Shown here in pieces: positions 1 to 8,087 of a DNA stretch of 64,000 nucleotides. Position numbers and translations under genes: made by a program. The notes below the pieces were generated by a model that was not told where the DNA came from, did not search any database, and was given only the letters and a program-made list of their open reading frames with translations. Every line of letters starts with the position of its first letter. Positions within the stretch are counted from its first letter, which is position 1. The DNA comes from an uncultured Erythrobacter sp. (GTDB taxonomy: Bacteria; Pseudomonadota; Alphaproteobacteria; Sphingomonadales; Sphingomonadaceae), in the NCBI GenBank assembly GCA_947502815.1, contig CANNBH010000001.1, positions 2,018,818 to 2,082,817 of the forward strand. The letters are read 5' to 3'.

Positions 1-77
1 AACACGTATGCGAAAAGTGGCGAATGGCGCAGCCTAAAGGTGGCGGTTGCTTAGTCAGCCTATCGCTCCAACCCTTC

Positions 78-1553
78 TCATTCCTCAGCTTTTCGAGCGG
101 CAAGCCTGCCCAGCGTCTGTGTGTGTTTGGCGCGGTCTATATCGTAAAAGCTCACCACACCGATCACAGTCATAAACAGAGTTAGTATCACAGGCACATA
201 GACAGCGCCCAGCATCCAAATTGTCTCTTCGCTCAATTCCCCTTGCTGCGCGCCGGCTGCCAATCCAACGAACGACAATATAAAACCGGCAAGCACAATG
301 CCGAAACCTTCACCAAATTTGCGCATGAAAGTTGCAGCGGCAAAGAACAAGCCCTCAGATCGATTGCCTGTCGCATCCTCTGCCTGCTCAACCAAATCCG
401 CCATCATGGATGCAGCAAGAATTTGGTAGCAAATGATCAGGCCCACATCGATGGTTTGCGTGACGAGCACGATCCAAAAAATCTCTGATGTCCCGTTGGC
501 TGGCAATACATCGATAAGCCGAAGGAATATTGGCATTGGTGCGCCGACGAAGGCGACAAGGCCAACAATCAATGCACCCCGTTTTTTGCCCAAGACACGC
601 GTTACAATTGGCGCCAATCCGCCGCCGATAAAGGCGGACACAAACACACCGATTGTGATCAACCCGATCTGCCCCGCGTTAAAGCCCCAAAAATAGGTCG
701 AGAAATAAAACACCAACCCGGCCGACAAACCGCTTGCGCTAAAGGCCAGCAGCGAGGCGAAAAACAGCGCGAAAAATGATCGGCTCGCGATGGTGCGATA
801 GATATCTCTGAATATCATTCGCAAGGTCATATCCCGTTTTACCGGGGCCTCTCGCAAGCGCGGAATATAACTGTGGGTTCCAAGAGAGGAGATCAAGATT
901 GCCGCAAAAATCACCAAGGCCCCGATCAAACCATAGAGGGCGTAGGCATCCTTGTTAAACTGGCCATTGGATATGGACACCGTGACAAAGGCCGGAAATA
1001 TCGCGACAAAGGCAAGGACCGACATCGCATTTCCGCCGAACCAGCCAAAGAAATATCGAAAGCTCAGAATACTGCTGCGTTCATCATAATCGTCTGACAA
1101 TTCTGGCGCGAGCGCGGAGCTGGGCGTTTCGTAAACTGTGATAAAACTGCGGATCACAATCGCCAGAACGACGATGTAGCCGAACAATGCGGTTTCGCTC
1201 CAGCCCTCTGGCGGCGTCCAGATGAAATAGTAACTGACCGCGACAGGGATTGCCGCCGCATACATAAAGGGATGCCGCCGTCCCCATCTTGATCGGAAAT
1301 TGTCCGACCAATAGCCTACGATCGGATCACTGATCGCATCGAACACGAGGGCGATCAAAATCGCCAGGCTAACCAAACGGGAATCGACGCCAATGACCTG
1401 CGAATAAAACAGCAGCAGGAAGTATTTCAGCCCCGCATCCTTGGTCCCATAAGCCACCGAGCCGAAGCCATAGGCTAGCTTTGTCCAAAATGATGGCGCC
1501 TGTTTGGAGGCTGCTACAGGCGCTGCGATTGCCTTATTATCCGCTTCGGTCAC
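78..1553 (-). CDS. GPH-family (MelB-like) sugar/cation symporter, MFS superfamily
   Basis: This 491-residue polytopic inner-membrane protein probably imports a glycoside or other small organic solute with a cation. About 12 hydrophobic segments are visible. The cytoplasmic loop near residues 80-95 reads SDNFRSRWGRRHPFM, which matches the D-x(n)-R-x-GRR-P loop typical of the GPH/MelB family, and the family's usual length is 450-500 residues. It is the last gene of a minus-strand run and starts 24 nt after the amidohydrolase gene, so it may import that enzyme's substrate. The substrate cannot be read from sequence. The family assignment is firm; the coupling to the upstream enzymes is inferred from position only. 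Confidence 0.85.
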   Translation of the reverse strand: MTEADNKAIAAPVAASKQAPSFWTKLAYGFGSVAYGTKDAGLKYFLLLFYSQVIGVDSRLVSLAILIALVFDAISDPIVGYWSDNFRSRWGRRHPFMYAAAIPVAVSYYFIWTPPEGWSETALFGYIVVLAIVIRSFITVYETPSSALAPELSDDYDERSSILSFRYFFGWFGGNAMSVLAFVAIFPAFVTVSISNGQFNKDAYALYGLIGALVIFAAILISSLGTHSYIPRLREAPVKRDMTLRMIFRDIYRTIASRSFFALFFASLLAFSASGLSAGLVFYFSTYFWGFNAGQIGLITIGVFVSAFIGGGLAPIVTRVLGKKRGALIVGLVAFVGAPMPIFLRLIDVLPANGTSEIFWIVLVTQTIDVGLIICYQILAASMMADLVEQAEDATGNRSEGLFFAAATFMRKFGEGFGIVLAGFILSFVGLAAGAQQGELSEETIWMLGAVYVPVILTLFMTVIGVVSFYDIDRAKHTQTLGRLAARKAEE

Positions 1554-1577
1554 TGCGACTTTCCCGTATTGGCCATC

Positions 1578-3326
1578 CTATTGAGCCGGGAACCAGCGGC
1601 CTTCGAAGACTACACCGAGCACACCCACCTCTCGAAGCTCAGACGCGCCGCCAACACGCGGATCACGGTCAAGAACGGTGAAATCGGCGCGTTTTCCCGA
1701 TGCGATGCTGCCGACCTCACTATCCATCCCAATGACTTGGGCGGCCTCTATGGTGATCGCCCTTAAGGCCTTGTCGAGGCTCAACCGCTCCGCCGGTGCC
1801 TTGACGTTCCCATTCAAAGTCTCGCGATTGCTCGCCACCCAAGCCAGATAGAGCGGGTCAATCGGGGCCATATTGAAATCGCTATGCAGACCCAACGGAA
1901 CATCCTTCCGCTCAAGCGAACCAAGCCTGCTCATCTGCGCCGCCCGGTCAGGGCCAAGGCCGCTTTGCGCATAGGCATCGCCCAACACCCGAATGTAATT
2001 GGGCTGCGCCGAAACCATCATGCCAAGTCGCGCTAGGCGCCGGTTCTGCGCCTCGGTCGAATAGCCAAGATGCTCGAGCACGAGATGCTGCCCCCCACGC
2101 AGCGGCAATCGCTCCGAAATGCCGAGCACCGCATCAAGCCCCTTGTCGCCGTTAACATGGGTGTGCATGCTCCAACCCGCAGCCCAAAAACGCTGCGCCT
2201 GGCGTTCCAATTCGTCAGGTTCAGTGATCCATTTCCCCTCATGCCCATCGCTGTATCCCGGAGGGTTCATCTGCATATATTGCGCAAAGAACGCGCCGTC
2301 CGCGAACAGCTTCACTCGGTTGGAAAAGAAGAATTTTTCTGAACCGTATTCGGCCTGAACCTGCGCCAGCCACTCGTTCGGATCGCCGGTGACCAATGGT
2401 GCAACCGGGATCGCCAAAATGCGCGACGGCGTTGAGCTTAGATCATAGAGACTTTTGAACAGCGATGCTTCTGCCGCGATGCCTCCAAAGCCGCCGAACG
2501 CCAAATCCGCGCTGGTCGTTACTCCATTCTCGAGCATCATCTGACGCATTTCGATAAGACCGCGCTGCACCTTTTCTGGCGAGAATAAGTATGGGCGCAG
2601 CTTTTCAATCCCATTGAACAACGCCGTTTCATGAATAATGCCTGTTTCAAAATCGGCATGGCTGGGATCGATACCTGGCTTGCTGAATTCCGCGGTAAAC
2701 GCCTCAAGCGATCCGATCCCCAGCAGTTCTAGCGCCTGTGTGTTTGCGATGATCTCATGGAAACTGCGCTGCCAGATTACGACGGGCCGATCGGGTGCAA
2801 TCCCATCCAATTGGACCTTTGTCATTTCACCGTGGAAAAGGCGGTGGTGTCCCCATGTTAGGAACAGCTCCTCATCGCTTTCCTCCAACACAGCACGCAA
2901 GCGGGCCTCGTAGGCGTCCTTGCCAATGATGGCTGGATAGGATTTGCCCGGCAATTGCCAACTCTCTGGGCTGATAAACGGGATGGCGAGCATCATCACA
3001 GTTTGCATCGGGTGAATATGTGGTTCGATAAAACCGGGCATGATCACCCGGTCAGCAAACCGCCGGTCGACCGTCACATTGCGGCCCTGTGTCCACGCCG
3101 ACAAGTCGCCCAATTCCTGCGCCACACCTATGATGATCCCATCGGATGTGGCTACGTACCGCGCTTCTGGATAGCCCGGCTCCATCGTGATGATGCTTTG
3201 CGCCTCAAATATCGTCACATCGGTGTAGGGCGGCGGAGCGTCGGGGCCAGTGTCTGATCGAGCCTCCACAACTCCCAATAGTGAAAGCGAACCAGCCAGC
3301 CAGACGGCCAGAAATTTCCTAATCAT
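1578..3326 (-). CDS. Exported amidohydrolase (YtcJ/amidohydrolase-3 family)
   Basis: The 582-residue protein starts with a short basic end and hydrophobic core (MIRKFLAVWLAGSLSLLGVV), consistent with Sec export. The mature part has the amidohydrolase metal motif PGFIEPHIHP near residues 95-104. Later histidines fit the remaining metal ligands (MHTHVNGDKG near 385 and LGLHSDFNMAP near 480). The C-terminal strand GKRADFTVLDRDPR is characteristic of YtcJ-like enzymes, which hydrolyse amide or related C-N bonds. It sits between an FAD oxidoreductase (68 nt upstream) and a symporter (24 nt downstream), which suggests a small catabolic set for an N-acyl or cyclic nitrogen compound. The actual substrate is unknown. 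Confidence 0.85.
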   Translation of the reverse strand: MIRKFLAVWLAGSLSLLGVVEARSDTGPDAPPPYTDVTIFEAQSIITMEPGYPEARYVATSDGIIIGVAQELGDLSAWTQGRNVTVDRRFADRVIMPGFIEPHIHPMQTVMMLAIPFISPESWQLPGKSYPAIIGKDAYEARLRAVLEESDEELFLTWGHHRLFHGEMTKVQLDGIAPDRPVVIWQRSFHEIIANTQALELLGIGSLEAFTAEFSKPGIDPSHADFETGIIHETALFNGIEKLRPYLFSPEKVQRGLIEMRQMMLENGVTTSADLAFGGFGGIAAEASLFKSLYDLSSTPSRILAIPVAPLVTGDPNEWLAQVQAEYGSEKFFFSNRVKLFADGAFFAQYMQMNPPGYSDGHEGKWITEPDELERQAQRFWAAGWSMHTHVNGDKGLDAVLGISERLPLRGGQHLVLEHLGYSTEAQNRRLARLGMMVSAQPNYIRVLGDAYAQSGLGPDRAAQMSRLGSLERKDVPLGLHSDFNMAPIDPLYLAWVASNRETLNGNVKAPAERLSLDKALRAITIEAAQVIGMDSEVGSIASGKRADFTVLDRDPRVGGASELREVGVLGVVFEGRWFPAQ

Positions 3327-3394
3327 GCCCTACCCCTCTCATAGGCAAGCTATGCGTTAGATTCAGAGAGAGCAAACACCATCTTGGCTTAGGA

Positions 3395-4627
3395 TCAATA
3401 TCGCCGAACTTCTTCAAACTGACGAGTTGGTCGATAGTTCGAAAGCAGCTCGACCTCGATCCCTTCCAAAACCTCTTGCGCCGCCAACTTACCCAAGATT
3501 GGAGCAAGGGAAACACCGCTGTGCGCAATCGCAAGGTAGGTGTTGGATTGGCGAGACGCGAAACCCATGACTGGATGGCCATCGAGCGGCAATGGCCGCC
3601 AACCGATGTACACATCCTCTATTTTCGCGCTGGCAATCCCCGGAACAAAGCGCTCAGCAATGGCCAGAATGCGGCCCGCGTGTTCATTTGCTAACTCAGG
3701 CGTGGGAAATTGGTTTGGCCGCGCGGCAAGCCGCGTAGCATGGGCCTGTGTTTGCGGCGCGCCGTCTTGTTCTCCCAACACTACCCGGCCATCCAGCCTT
3801 TGATGAATATGAACGCCCGGTGCCACCGCGATACGATTTATCAAAGGTTCGATTGGCTCCGTAACGACAATCACACCCGGCGTGGAGCGCTGCGGAATAT
3901 CGATACCTGCCAATGTCTTAGTTGCATTTGGATCGGCTCCTGTCGCAAGCACAACCGCATCAACTTCAACGCTCCCCTGCGCGGTCTCGATCACTGAAAT
4001 GCCGCTGTCATCAGAGCGGGAAATTTCCGACACGGGGCAATTGATCTTCACCTCAGCGCCCAGTTCAATCGCACGCTCAAGCAATGTGCGCGCAGCAAGA
4101 ACCGGGTCAAGAGCCCCGTCATTGGGAGACAATCCCGCAGAAACAACGGACCCGAAATTCACGTTCGGTTCGAGCGTAGAAAGCTCTGATCGCGGCACCA
4201 TCCGTGCAGGTTCGCCCCACTCAACCTGCTCTGCCAATTGCTGCCCCAGGAGAGCCTGCCGGTCAGTGTCTTCGAACCACTCAAGTGATCCGCCCCACTT
4301 TATCGGTATCGCAAGATCGCGCTCAAGCTCTTGCCAGCCCGCCAGACCAAGCTGGTTCAACCGGTGGTATTGGCGCGGCTGTTTGGCCCATGTTGCATTT
4401 AGCCAAGCGAAAGTGCCGCGGCTTGCTCGGGTGGCAATTTCATAGCGGTCCAGAACGGTAACCAGCGAACCAGCCTTGGCGAGATGATAAGCGATCGAGG
4501 CACCGATGATACCGGCTCCAACAACAGCAACGCGCCGTTTCGGCCCGCCGGTCTCGCTGCTACAAGCTGCTGCCAGCGTTCCGACTGCGCCCAGAGCGAT
4601 GGCATCCCTGCGAGTTACGTCTGGCAT
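3395..4627 (-). CDS. Tat-exported FAD-dependent amino-acid/amine oxidoreductase (DAO/DadA family)
   Basis: The 410-residue protein begins with a twin-arginine signal (TRRDAIALGAVGTLAAAC) whose LAAAC end is also a plausible lipobox, so it may be a Tat lipoprotein. The Rossmann FAD motif VVGAGIIGASIAYHLAKAG follows at about residue 34, and the C-terminal GWRPLPLDGHPVMGF segment is typical of the glycine/D-amino-acid oxidase family. Such enzymes oxidise amino acids or amines to imino acids. The start has a good ribosome site (AAAGGAAA about 9 nt upstream) and lies only 15 nt after the stop of the sigma-54 response regulator, with no terminator visible. Co-transcription with that regulator is therefore likely. 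Confidence 0.85.
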   Translation of the reverse strand: MPDVTRRDAIALGAVGTLAAACSSETGGPKRRVAVVGAGIIGASIAYHLAKAGSLVTVLDRYEIATRASRGTFAWLNATWAKQPRQYHRLNQLGLAGWQELERDLAIPIKWGGSLEWFEDTDRQALLGQQLAEQVEWGEPARMVPRSELSTLEPNVNFGSVVSAGLSPNDGALDPVLAARTLLERAIELGAEVKINCPVSEISRSDDSGISVIETAQGSVEVDAVVLATGADPNATKTLAGIDIPQRSTPGVIVVTEPIEPLINRIAVAPGVHIHQRLDGRVVLGEQDGAPQTQAHATRLAARPNQFPTPELANEHAGRILAIAERFVPGIASAKIEDVYIGWRPLPLDGHPVMGFASRQSNTYLAIAHSGVSLAPILGKLAAQEVLEGIEVELLSNYRPTRQFEEVRRY

Positions 4628-4642
4628 AAAGCGGTTTCCTTT

Positions 4643-6061
4643 TTAGTCGGCCCACCGCTCAAGCTTGCGATAGATCGTTGACGGACTCACCCCGAGTGCT
4701 CGGGCCGCCTGAACTATGTTTCCGCTTGTCCGCGAAATTGCCTGTTCAATAACCATCCGCTCGGCTTGATCGAGCGTCAATCCCGCAAAGTCAAAATTGA
4801 CTGGCTGAGAGGCTGCATTGGCCGGCAGCTCGTTCACCAGATGACCATTCGTGATTGGCACCGAAGGAGAGGCAATAATTGCCCGCGGCGCGCCCCGCGG
4901 CGCGCTTATCAGATCGACTTGTTTCCCGGCCCCTGTGACTACGGCACGCCGAATAGAATTCTGCAACTCGCGCACATTGCCTGGCCACGAATGCTGTTTC
5001 AGATAGGCTTCGCTAGCCTTTGAGAAGCCCGTGATCTTGCGCCCTTCTTCAACGCCAATCCTTTGTAACAAGTTTTCCGCGATCAAGGCCACATCGTCGC
5101 CGCGTTCGCGCAAGGCGGGGAGCCAAATCGGGATCACATTAAGGCGGTAATATAGATCCTCTCGGAAACGGCCTTCTGCCACCTCAAGTTCAGGATCTCG
5201 GTTGGTCGCGCACACAATTCGCACATTGACTGGTTCCGCCGCTGACGATCCGACCCGCTGGATCATCCCTGTTTGCAGGAACCTAAGCAGCTTAACCTGA
5301 AGTTTGAGATCCATCTCGCATATTTCATCGAGGAAAAGGGTCCCGCCATCTGCAGCTTTTGCTGCGCCGATGCGGTTTTCCACCGCGCCGGTAAAGGCGC
5401 CTTTCACATGGCCGAACAATTCGGATTCGAGCAGGTTTTCAGGGATAGCCCCGCAATTTATTGCGACAAAGGGGCCCCTGCTCCGCTTGCTGGCCGCATG
5501 GATGGCCTCTGCAGTTACTTCCTTACCAGTGCCGCTTTCGCCGGTAACAAAAACGGTCGCCTTGGAATCCGCCACGCTTTCAATCGTCCGATAAACCGCC
5601 TTCATCTGCGGGGAATTCCCGATAAAGCCGTGAAACGTGTCAGCCTCTTCAATGGAGGTTTCGTTGGCGGGAGCATCCTCCTTGCTTGCTCCACCTTGCA
5701 AAGCCGCGGCCGCCACGGTCGTGATCAGACGCGTACCGGCAACGGGTTTCACCAGAAAATCATACGCGCCCAGCCGCATAGCTGCGATCGCCCGATTGAG
5801 CGATCCATCGGCTGTGACCACGATCACACCGGGGTTGCCCGCAGCCTCACCAAGAGCATCAAAGATCGTTAGTCCATCGCCATCAGGCAATTGAAGATCG
5901 AGCAACACAACATCGTAGGTCGAGCTGAGCAGGCTTCTGCGCGCCTCGGCCAAGGATTCACACAGGCTCACCTCGTGCCCAGCATCCTCAAGCTGGGCTG
6001 CATAGCCCAGCGCAAGTGAAGCGCTGTCTTCGACGATAAGAACCCGTGAGCTGTTCATCAA
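4643..6061 (-). CDS. Sigma-54-dependent response regulator (NtrC-type enhancer-binding protein)
   Basis: The 472-residue protein has three classic parts. The receiver domain (about 1-125) has acidic residues near the N-terminus (LIVEDS), the phospho-acceptor Asp in YDVVLLDLQLPDG and the lysine in DFLVKP. The AAA+ domain (about 150-380) has Walker A GESGTGKE and the sigma-54-contacting GAFTGA motif in FGHVKGAFTGAVENR. A Fis-type helix-turn-helix closes the protein (ARALGVSPSTIYRKLERW). It should activate sigma-54 promoters when phosphorylated. Its ATG overlaps the H-NOX stop codon by 4 nt, so the two are translationally coupled. Overall design resembles PrsR-type regulators of polysaccharide loci. 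The exopolysaccharide promoters nearby carry sigma-54 motifs, so they are its likely targets. Methionines 1 and 2 are both possible starts. Confidence 0.93.
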   Translation of the reverse strand: MMNSSRVLIVEDSASLALGYAAQLEDAGHEVSLCESLAEARRSLLSSTYDVVLLDLQLPDGDGLTIFDALGEAAGNPGVIVVTADGSLNRAIAAMRLGAYDFLVKPVAGTRLITTVAAAALQGGASKEDAPANETSIEEADTFHGFIGNSPQMKAVYRTIESVADSKATVFVTGESGTGKEVTAEAIHAASKRSRGPFVAINCGAIPENLLESELFGHVKGAFTGAVENRIGAAKAADGGTLFLDEICEMDLKLQVKLLRFLQTGMIQRVGSSAAEPVNVRIVCATNRDPELEVAEGRFREDLYYRLNVIPIWLPALRERGDDVALIAENLLQRIGVEEGRKITGFSKASEAYLKQHSWPGNVRELQNSIRRAVVTGAGKQVDLISAPRGAPRAIIASPSVPITNGHLVNELPANAASQPVNFDFAGLTLDQAERMVIEQAISRTSGNIVQAARALGVSPSTIYRKLERWAD

Positions 6062-6588
6062 AATATCCTAAAATGGGCTGTTTTGCCGGAGGAATCTGGA
6101 TTGACCCATTCTATCGATCGCGTGTCACCGAAATGGTTCATGCAACCTTGGACCAGACCGAATGCAATAAAGGCAAACGGGCGATGCGACTCGTATTCTA
6201 CGACGAAATCATCGCCCTCTTTGCGTGCAGAGACCCGCGGCGGGACCGCGTCGGGATACAGCACCTTCACTTCTTCGTGAATGTGATCCTCGACGTGATC
6301 GAGCATGGTTTCAGCCGTCGGATATCGATTGACTATCTCTGGGTACAACACCGTGAAGCGGTCAAAGAGGAAGCGCCCGAACTCCTCGCAAAGGGAGTTT
6401 GCGTCGGCCCCGCTGATCCGCGATGCTGATGTCACTACCTGCACTGCTTGCTCCCAGGGATAACGTGACACGCGCGAGAAAACGCCGCCATGCGGCAACT
6501 CAGCGCCCGCAAGGACATCTTCGGTGAAGCTTGGCCCTCCCTTGGAATCAAGAAATCCGAGAAGCTCGGCGTAAATAATACCCTTCAT
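6058..6588 (-). CDS. H-NOX heme-based nitric-oxide sensor
   Basis: The 176-residue protein matches stand-alone bacterial H-NOX domains. It opens with MKGIIYAELLGFLD, carries the proximal heme histidine at about residue 104 (HIHEEVKVLYPDAVPP) and has the diagnostic Y-x-S-x-R heme-propionate motif as YESHR at 132-136. Aligned without gaps to the well-studied Thermoanaerobacter (Caldanaerobacter) tengcongensis protein, the distal pocket position Tyr140, which gives O2 binding, is Ile here. This predicts an NO-selective sensor. The ATG at 6588 was chosen over a longer reading because it has GGAG 10 nt upstream, and the sigma-54 promoter at 6626-6641 would start transcription near 6615, downstream of the longer start. 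The stop overlaps the response-regulator start (ATGA). H-NOX partners are usually histidine kinases or cyclic-di-GMP enzymes, so this pairing is unusual. Confidence 0.93.
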   Translation of the reverse strand: MKGIIYAELLGFLDSKGGPSFTEDVLAGAELPHGGVFSRVSRYPWEQAVQVVTSASRISGADANSLCEEFGRFLFDRFTVLYPEIVNRYPTAETMLDHVEDHIHEEVKVLYPDAVPPRVSARKEGDDFVVEYESHRPFAFIAFGLVQGCMNHFGDTRSIEWVNPDSSGKTAHFRIF

Positions 6589-6625
6589 TCTGGCACGTCT
6601 CCAATAATTGCGCTGATTTGCAGGA

Positions 6626-6641
6626 TGCAAAACCCGTGCCG
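6626..6641 (-). promoter_or_regulatory. Sigma-54 promoter of the H-NOX/response-regulator operon
   Basis: Read on the minus strand the sequence is CGGCACGGGTTTTGCA. It has the -24 GG, exactly 10 nt, and the -12 GC. It matches the consensus TGGCACG-N4-TTGCA at every defined base except the first. The predicted transcript starts near 6615, 27 nt before the H-NOX ATG. Since the operon encodes a sigma-54 activator, autoregulation is likely. Confidence 0.8.
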
Positions 6642-6723
6642 AATTCTTCGCGATTTAACCGCCAGGAAACCACAACTGAGCGACCCATAATGCGAATTTG
6701 TTTGCAAACCGCAAATTTAACCA

Positions 6724-6759
6724 GCGCATTTTGCGAAATCGCAGTGTCGCAAAATGCGC
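6724..6759. promoter_or_regulatory. Perfect 13-bp inverted repeat, candidate enhancer-binding site
   Basis: GCGCATTTTGCGA (6724-6736) and its exact reverse complement TCGCAAAATGCGC (6747-6759) are separated by 10 nt. The element lies between two divergent sigma-54 motifs. It is centred about 75 nt upstream of the predicted start of the Wza transcript and about 125 nt upstream of the H-NOX transcript start. This is where a dimeric enhancer-binding protein would bind, and related half-sites recur at 15262-15303. No T-run follows either arm, so it is not a typical terminator. A separate 10-bp palindrome, CGCAATTGCG, lies at 6766-6775. Confidence 0.65.
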
Positions 6760-6789
6760 AAACCGCGCAATTGCGGGATTTATTCGATT

Positions 6790-6805
6790 TGGCACGGTCC
6801 TTGGA
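6790..6805 (+). promoter_or_regulatory. Sigma-54 promoter of the Wza-Wzz-Wzy operon
   Basis: The sequence TGGCACGGTCCTTGGA has a perfect -24 box (TGGCACG), correct 10-nt spacing after GG, and TTGG in place of TTGC at -12. The predicted start of transcription is near 6815, about 25 nt before the GTG at 6840. It faces away from the H-NOX promoter across the shared inverted repeat. Confidence 0.72.
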
Positions 6806-6839
6806 ATGAAAGGGTCAAACCGTCCAAATGGAGATCGCA

Positions 6840-8087
6840 GTGCCCCACATACGAAATGCGCCGATGCTCGTTGCAACGATGAGCGCAGCTCTGTTGGCAG
6901 GCTGCGTTGCTGGACCCGCTCCATCAAACAGCATGACGTCCATCTATGCACCGGGACAGGTCGCGTTCGACGGAAGCCGTCAGCCCCAAGGCGATTGGAT
7001 CGCGGAGGTCCCCGTCGCCCGCGGAGCACCAACTTGCGATTGGAAAGTGCCACGCGAACTCGACACACTCCGCCGAGTTGCGCCGGCCAGCTTTCTTAAT
7101 CGTACTGCCCCATTGGGCGCGGGTGACCGTCTCGAAATTTCCGTTCTTGGCGATGACGATCGCCTTTCGGGCACCTATGTTATCGATAGCGATGGTTCAC
7201 TTGCCCTACGGGGCCTTCCTCCGGTGCAGGCCGCCAATTCTTCTATCGACCAAATCACTGGCACTCTGCGCTCTCAATTGATAGCGGCTGGTATCGTTCG
7301 CCCGCTTCGCAACTCCGTGCGGGTCGCGCTCATCGAAGCAAGCGGGGCGGCGGTTGCTGTTGGCGGCGCAGTGTTTCAGCCCGGAGCTGTTCGCGCAGGC
7401 GAGCGCACACCTGAAAGCCGAATTGGCCTCCGCGAAGGGGCTGTCAGCGGCGATAACAATCCCACACGCTCAATTGCTGGCGCGATCCGGGCGGCGGGCG
7501 GCGTTCGCCCCGATGCCGATGTTCAGCGCATATATTTGGTGCGCGCAGGGACATATGCAGAATTTGACCTGTCCGGATTTATTTACGGATGGTCGAGCCG
7601 CAACGTTGCAGTTGCCACAGGCGACCGAGTGATCGTGCCCAGCCGCACTTGCTTCGATGCTGACTTGGTACGCCCCACCCCCCTCACTGCGCCCGGCATC
7701 CGGGTCTACATGTCCAATTTAACTCGCAGCGCGAACAACAATGCCGGTGCTGCAATCGGTGAAAAGACCGGCTCATTGCCATACGGCACCCGCCTGCTCC
7801 AAGGCCTTGTCGCAGCCAATTGTGTGGGCGGCACCCATATGGAATCGGACAGGCGAGCCGTTCTGATTTCGCGTAATCCAATCAACGGCCAAAGTGTTGT
7901 GATTGAGCGTGATATCGAACGGTTGGTGCGCAACGCCGATCGTGATGCGCTCAACCCCTACTTGATGCCGGGCGATGCCATCGCGTGTTATGACAGCCGT
8001 TGGACTAATTTTCGCGAAGCCGTCGATCTGGTTTCTCAAGCAGTAAGCACGGCGACACCTGCAATCCTTTTGGACAATGCACGGTGA
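6840..8087 (+). CDS. Wza-like outer-membrane polysaccharide export lipoprotein
   Basis: The protein begins with a lipoprotein signal (MLVATMSAALLAGC, lipobox LLAG-C), followed by a polysaccharide-export domain (about residues 80-160, including LGAGDRLEISVLGDDDRLSGTYVIDSDGSLALRGL) and SLBB-like segments (AGGVRPDADVQRIYLVR). Proteins of this type form the outer-membrane channel for Wzy-dependent polysaccharides. The GTG at 6840 is preferred because GGAG sits 6 nt before it; an in-frame ATG at 6828 is poorly spaced from any ribosome site. It is first in a plus-strand operon behind a sigma-54 motif, and its stop overlaps the next gene's GTG by 4 nt. Confidence 0.88.
   Translation: MPHIRNAPMLVATMSAALLAGCVAGPAPSNSMTSIYAPGQVAFDGSRQPQGDWIAEVPVARGAPTCDWKVPRELDTLRRVAPASFLNRTAPLGAGDRLEISVLGDDDRLSGTYVIDSDGSLALRGLPPVQAANSSIDQITGTLRSQLIAAGIVRPLRNSVRVALIEASGAAVAVGGAVFQPGAVRAGERTPESRIGLREGAVSGDNNPTRSIAGAIRAAGGVRPDADVQRIYLVRAGTYAEFDLSGFIYGWSSRNVAVATGDRVIVPSRTCFDADLVRPTPLTAPGIRVYMSNLTRSANNNAGAAIGEKTGSLPYGTRLLQGLVAANCVGGTHMESDRRAVLISRNPINGQSVVIERDIERLVRNADRDALNPYLMPGDAIACYDSRWTNFREAVDLVSQAVSTATPAILLDNAR

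Noticed and set aside
5273..5872. 199-codon open frame on plus, antisense to the sigma-54 regulator
   Set aside because: The regulator's domains and motifs are unambiguous on the opposite strand.
6589..6630. Longer H-NOX start at 6630
   Set aside because: It would start upstream of the predicted transcript start near 6615, and homologs begin at MKGIIY.
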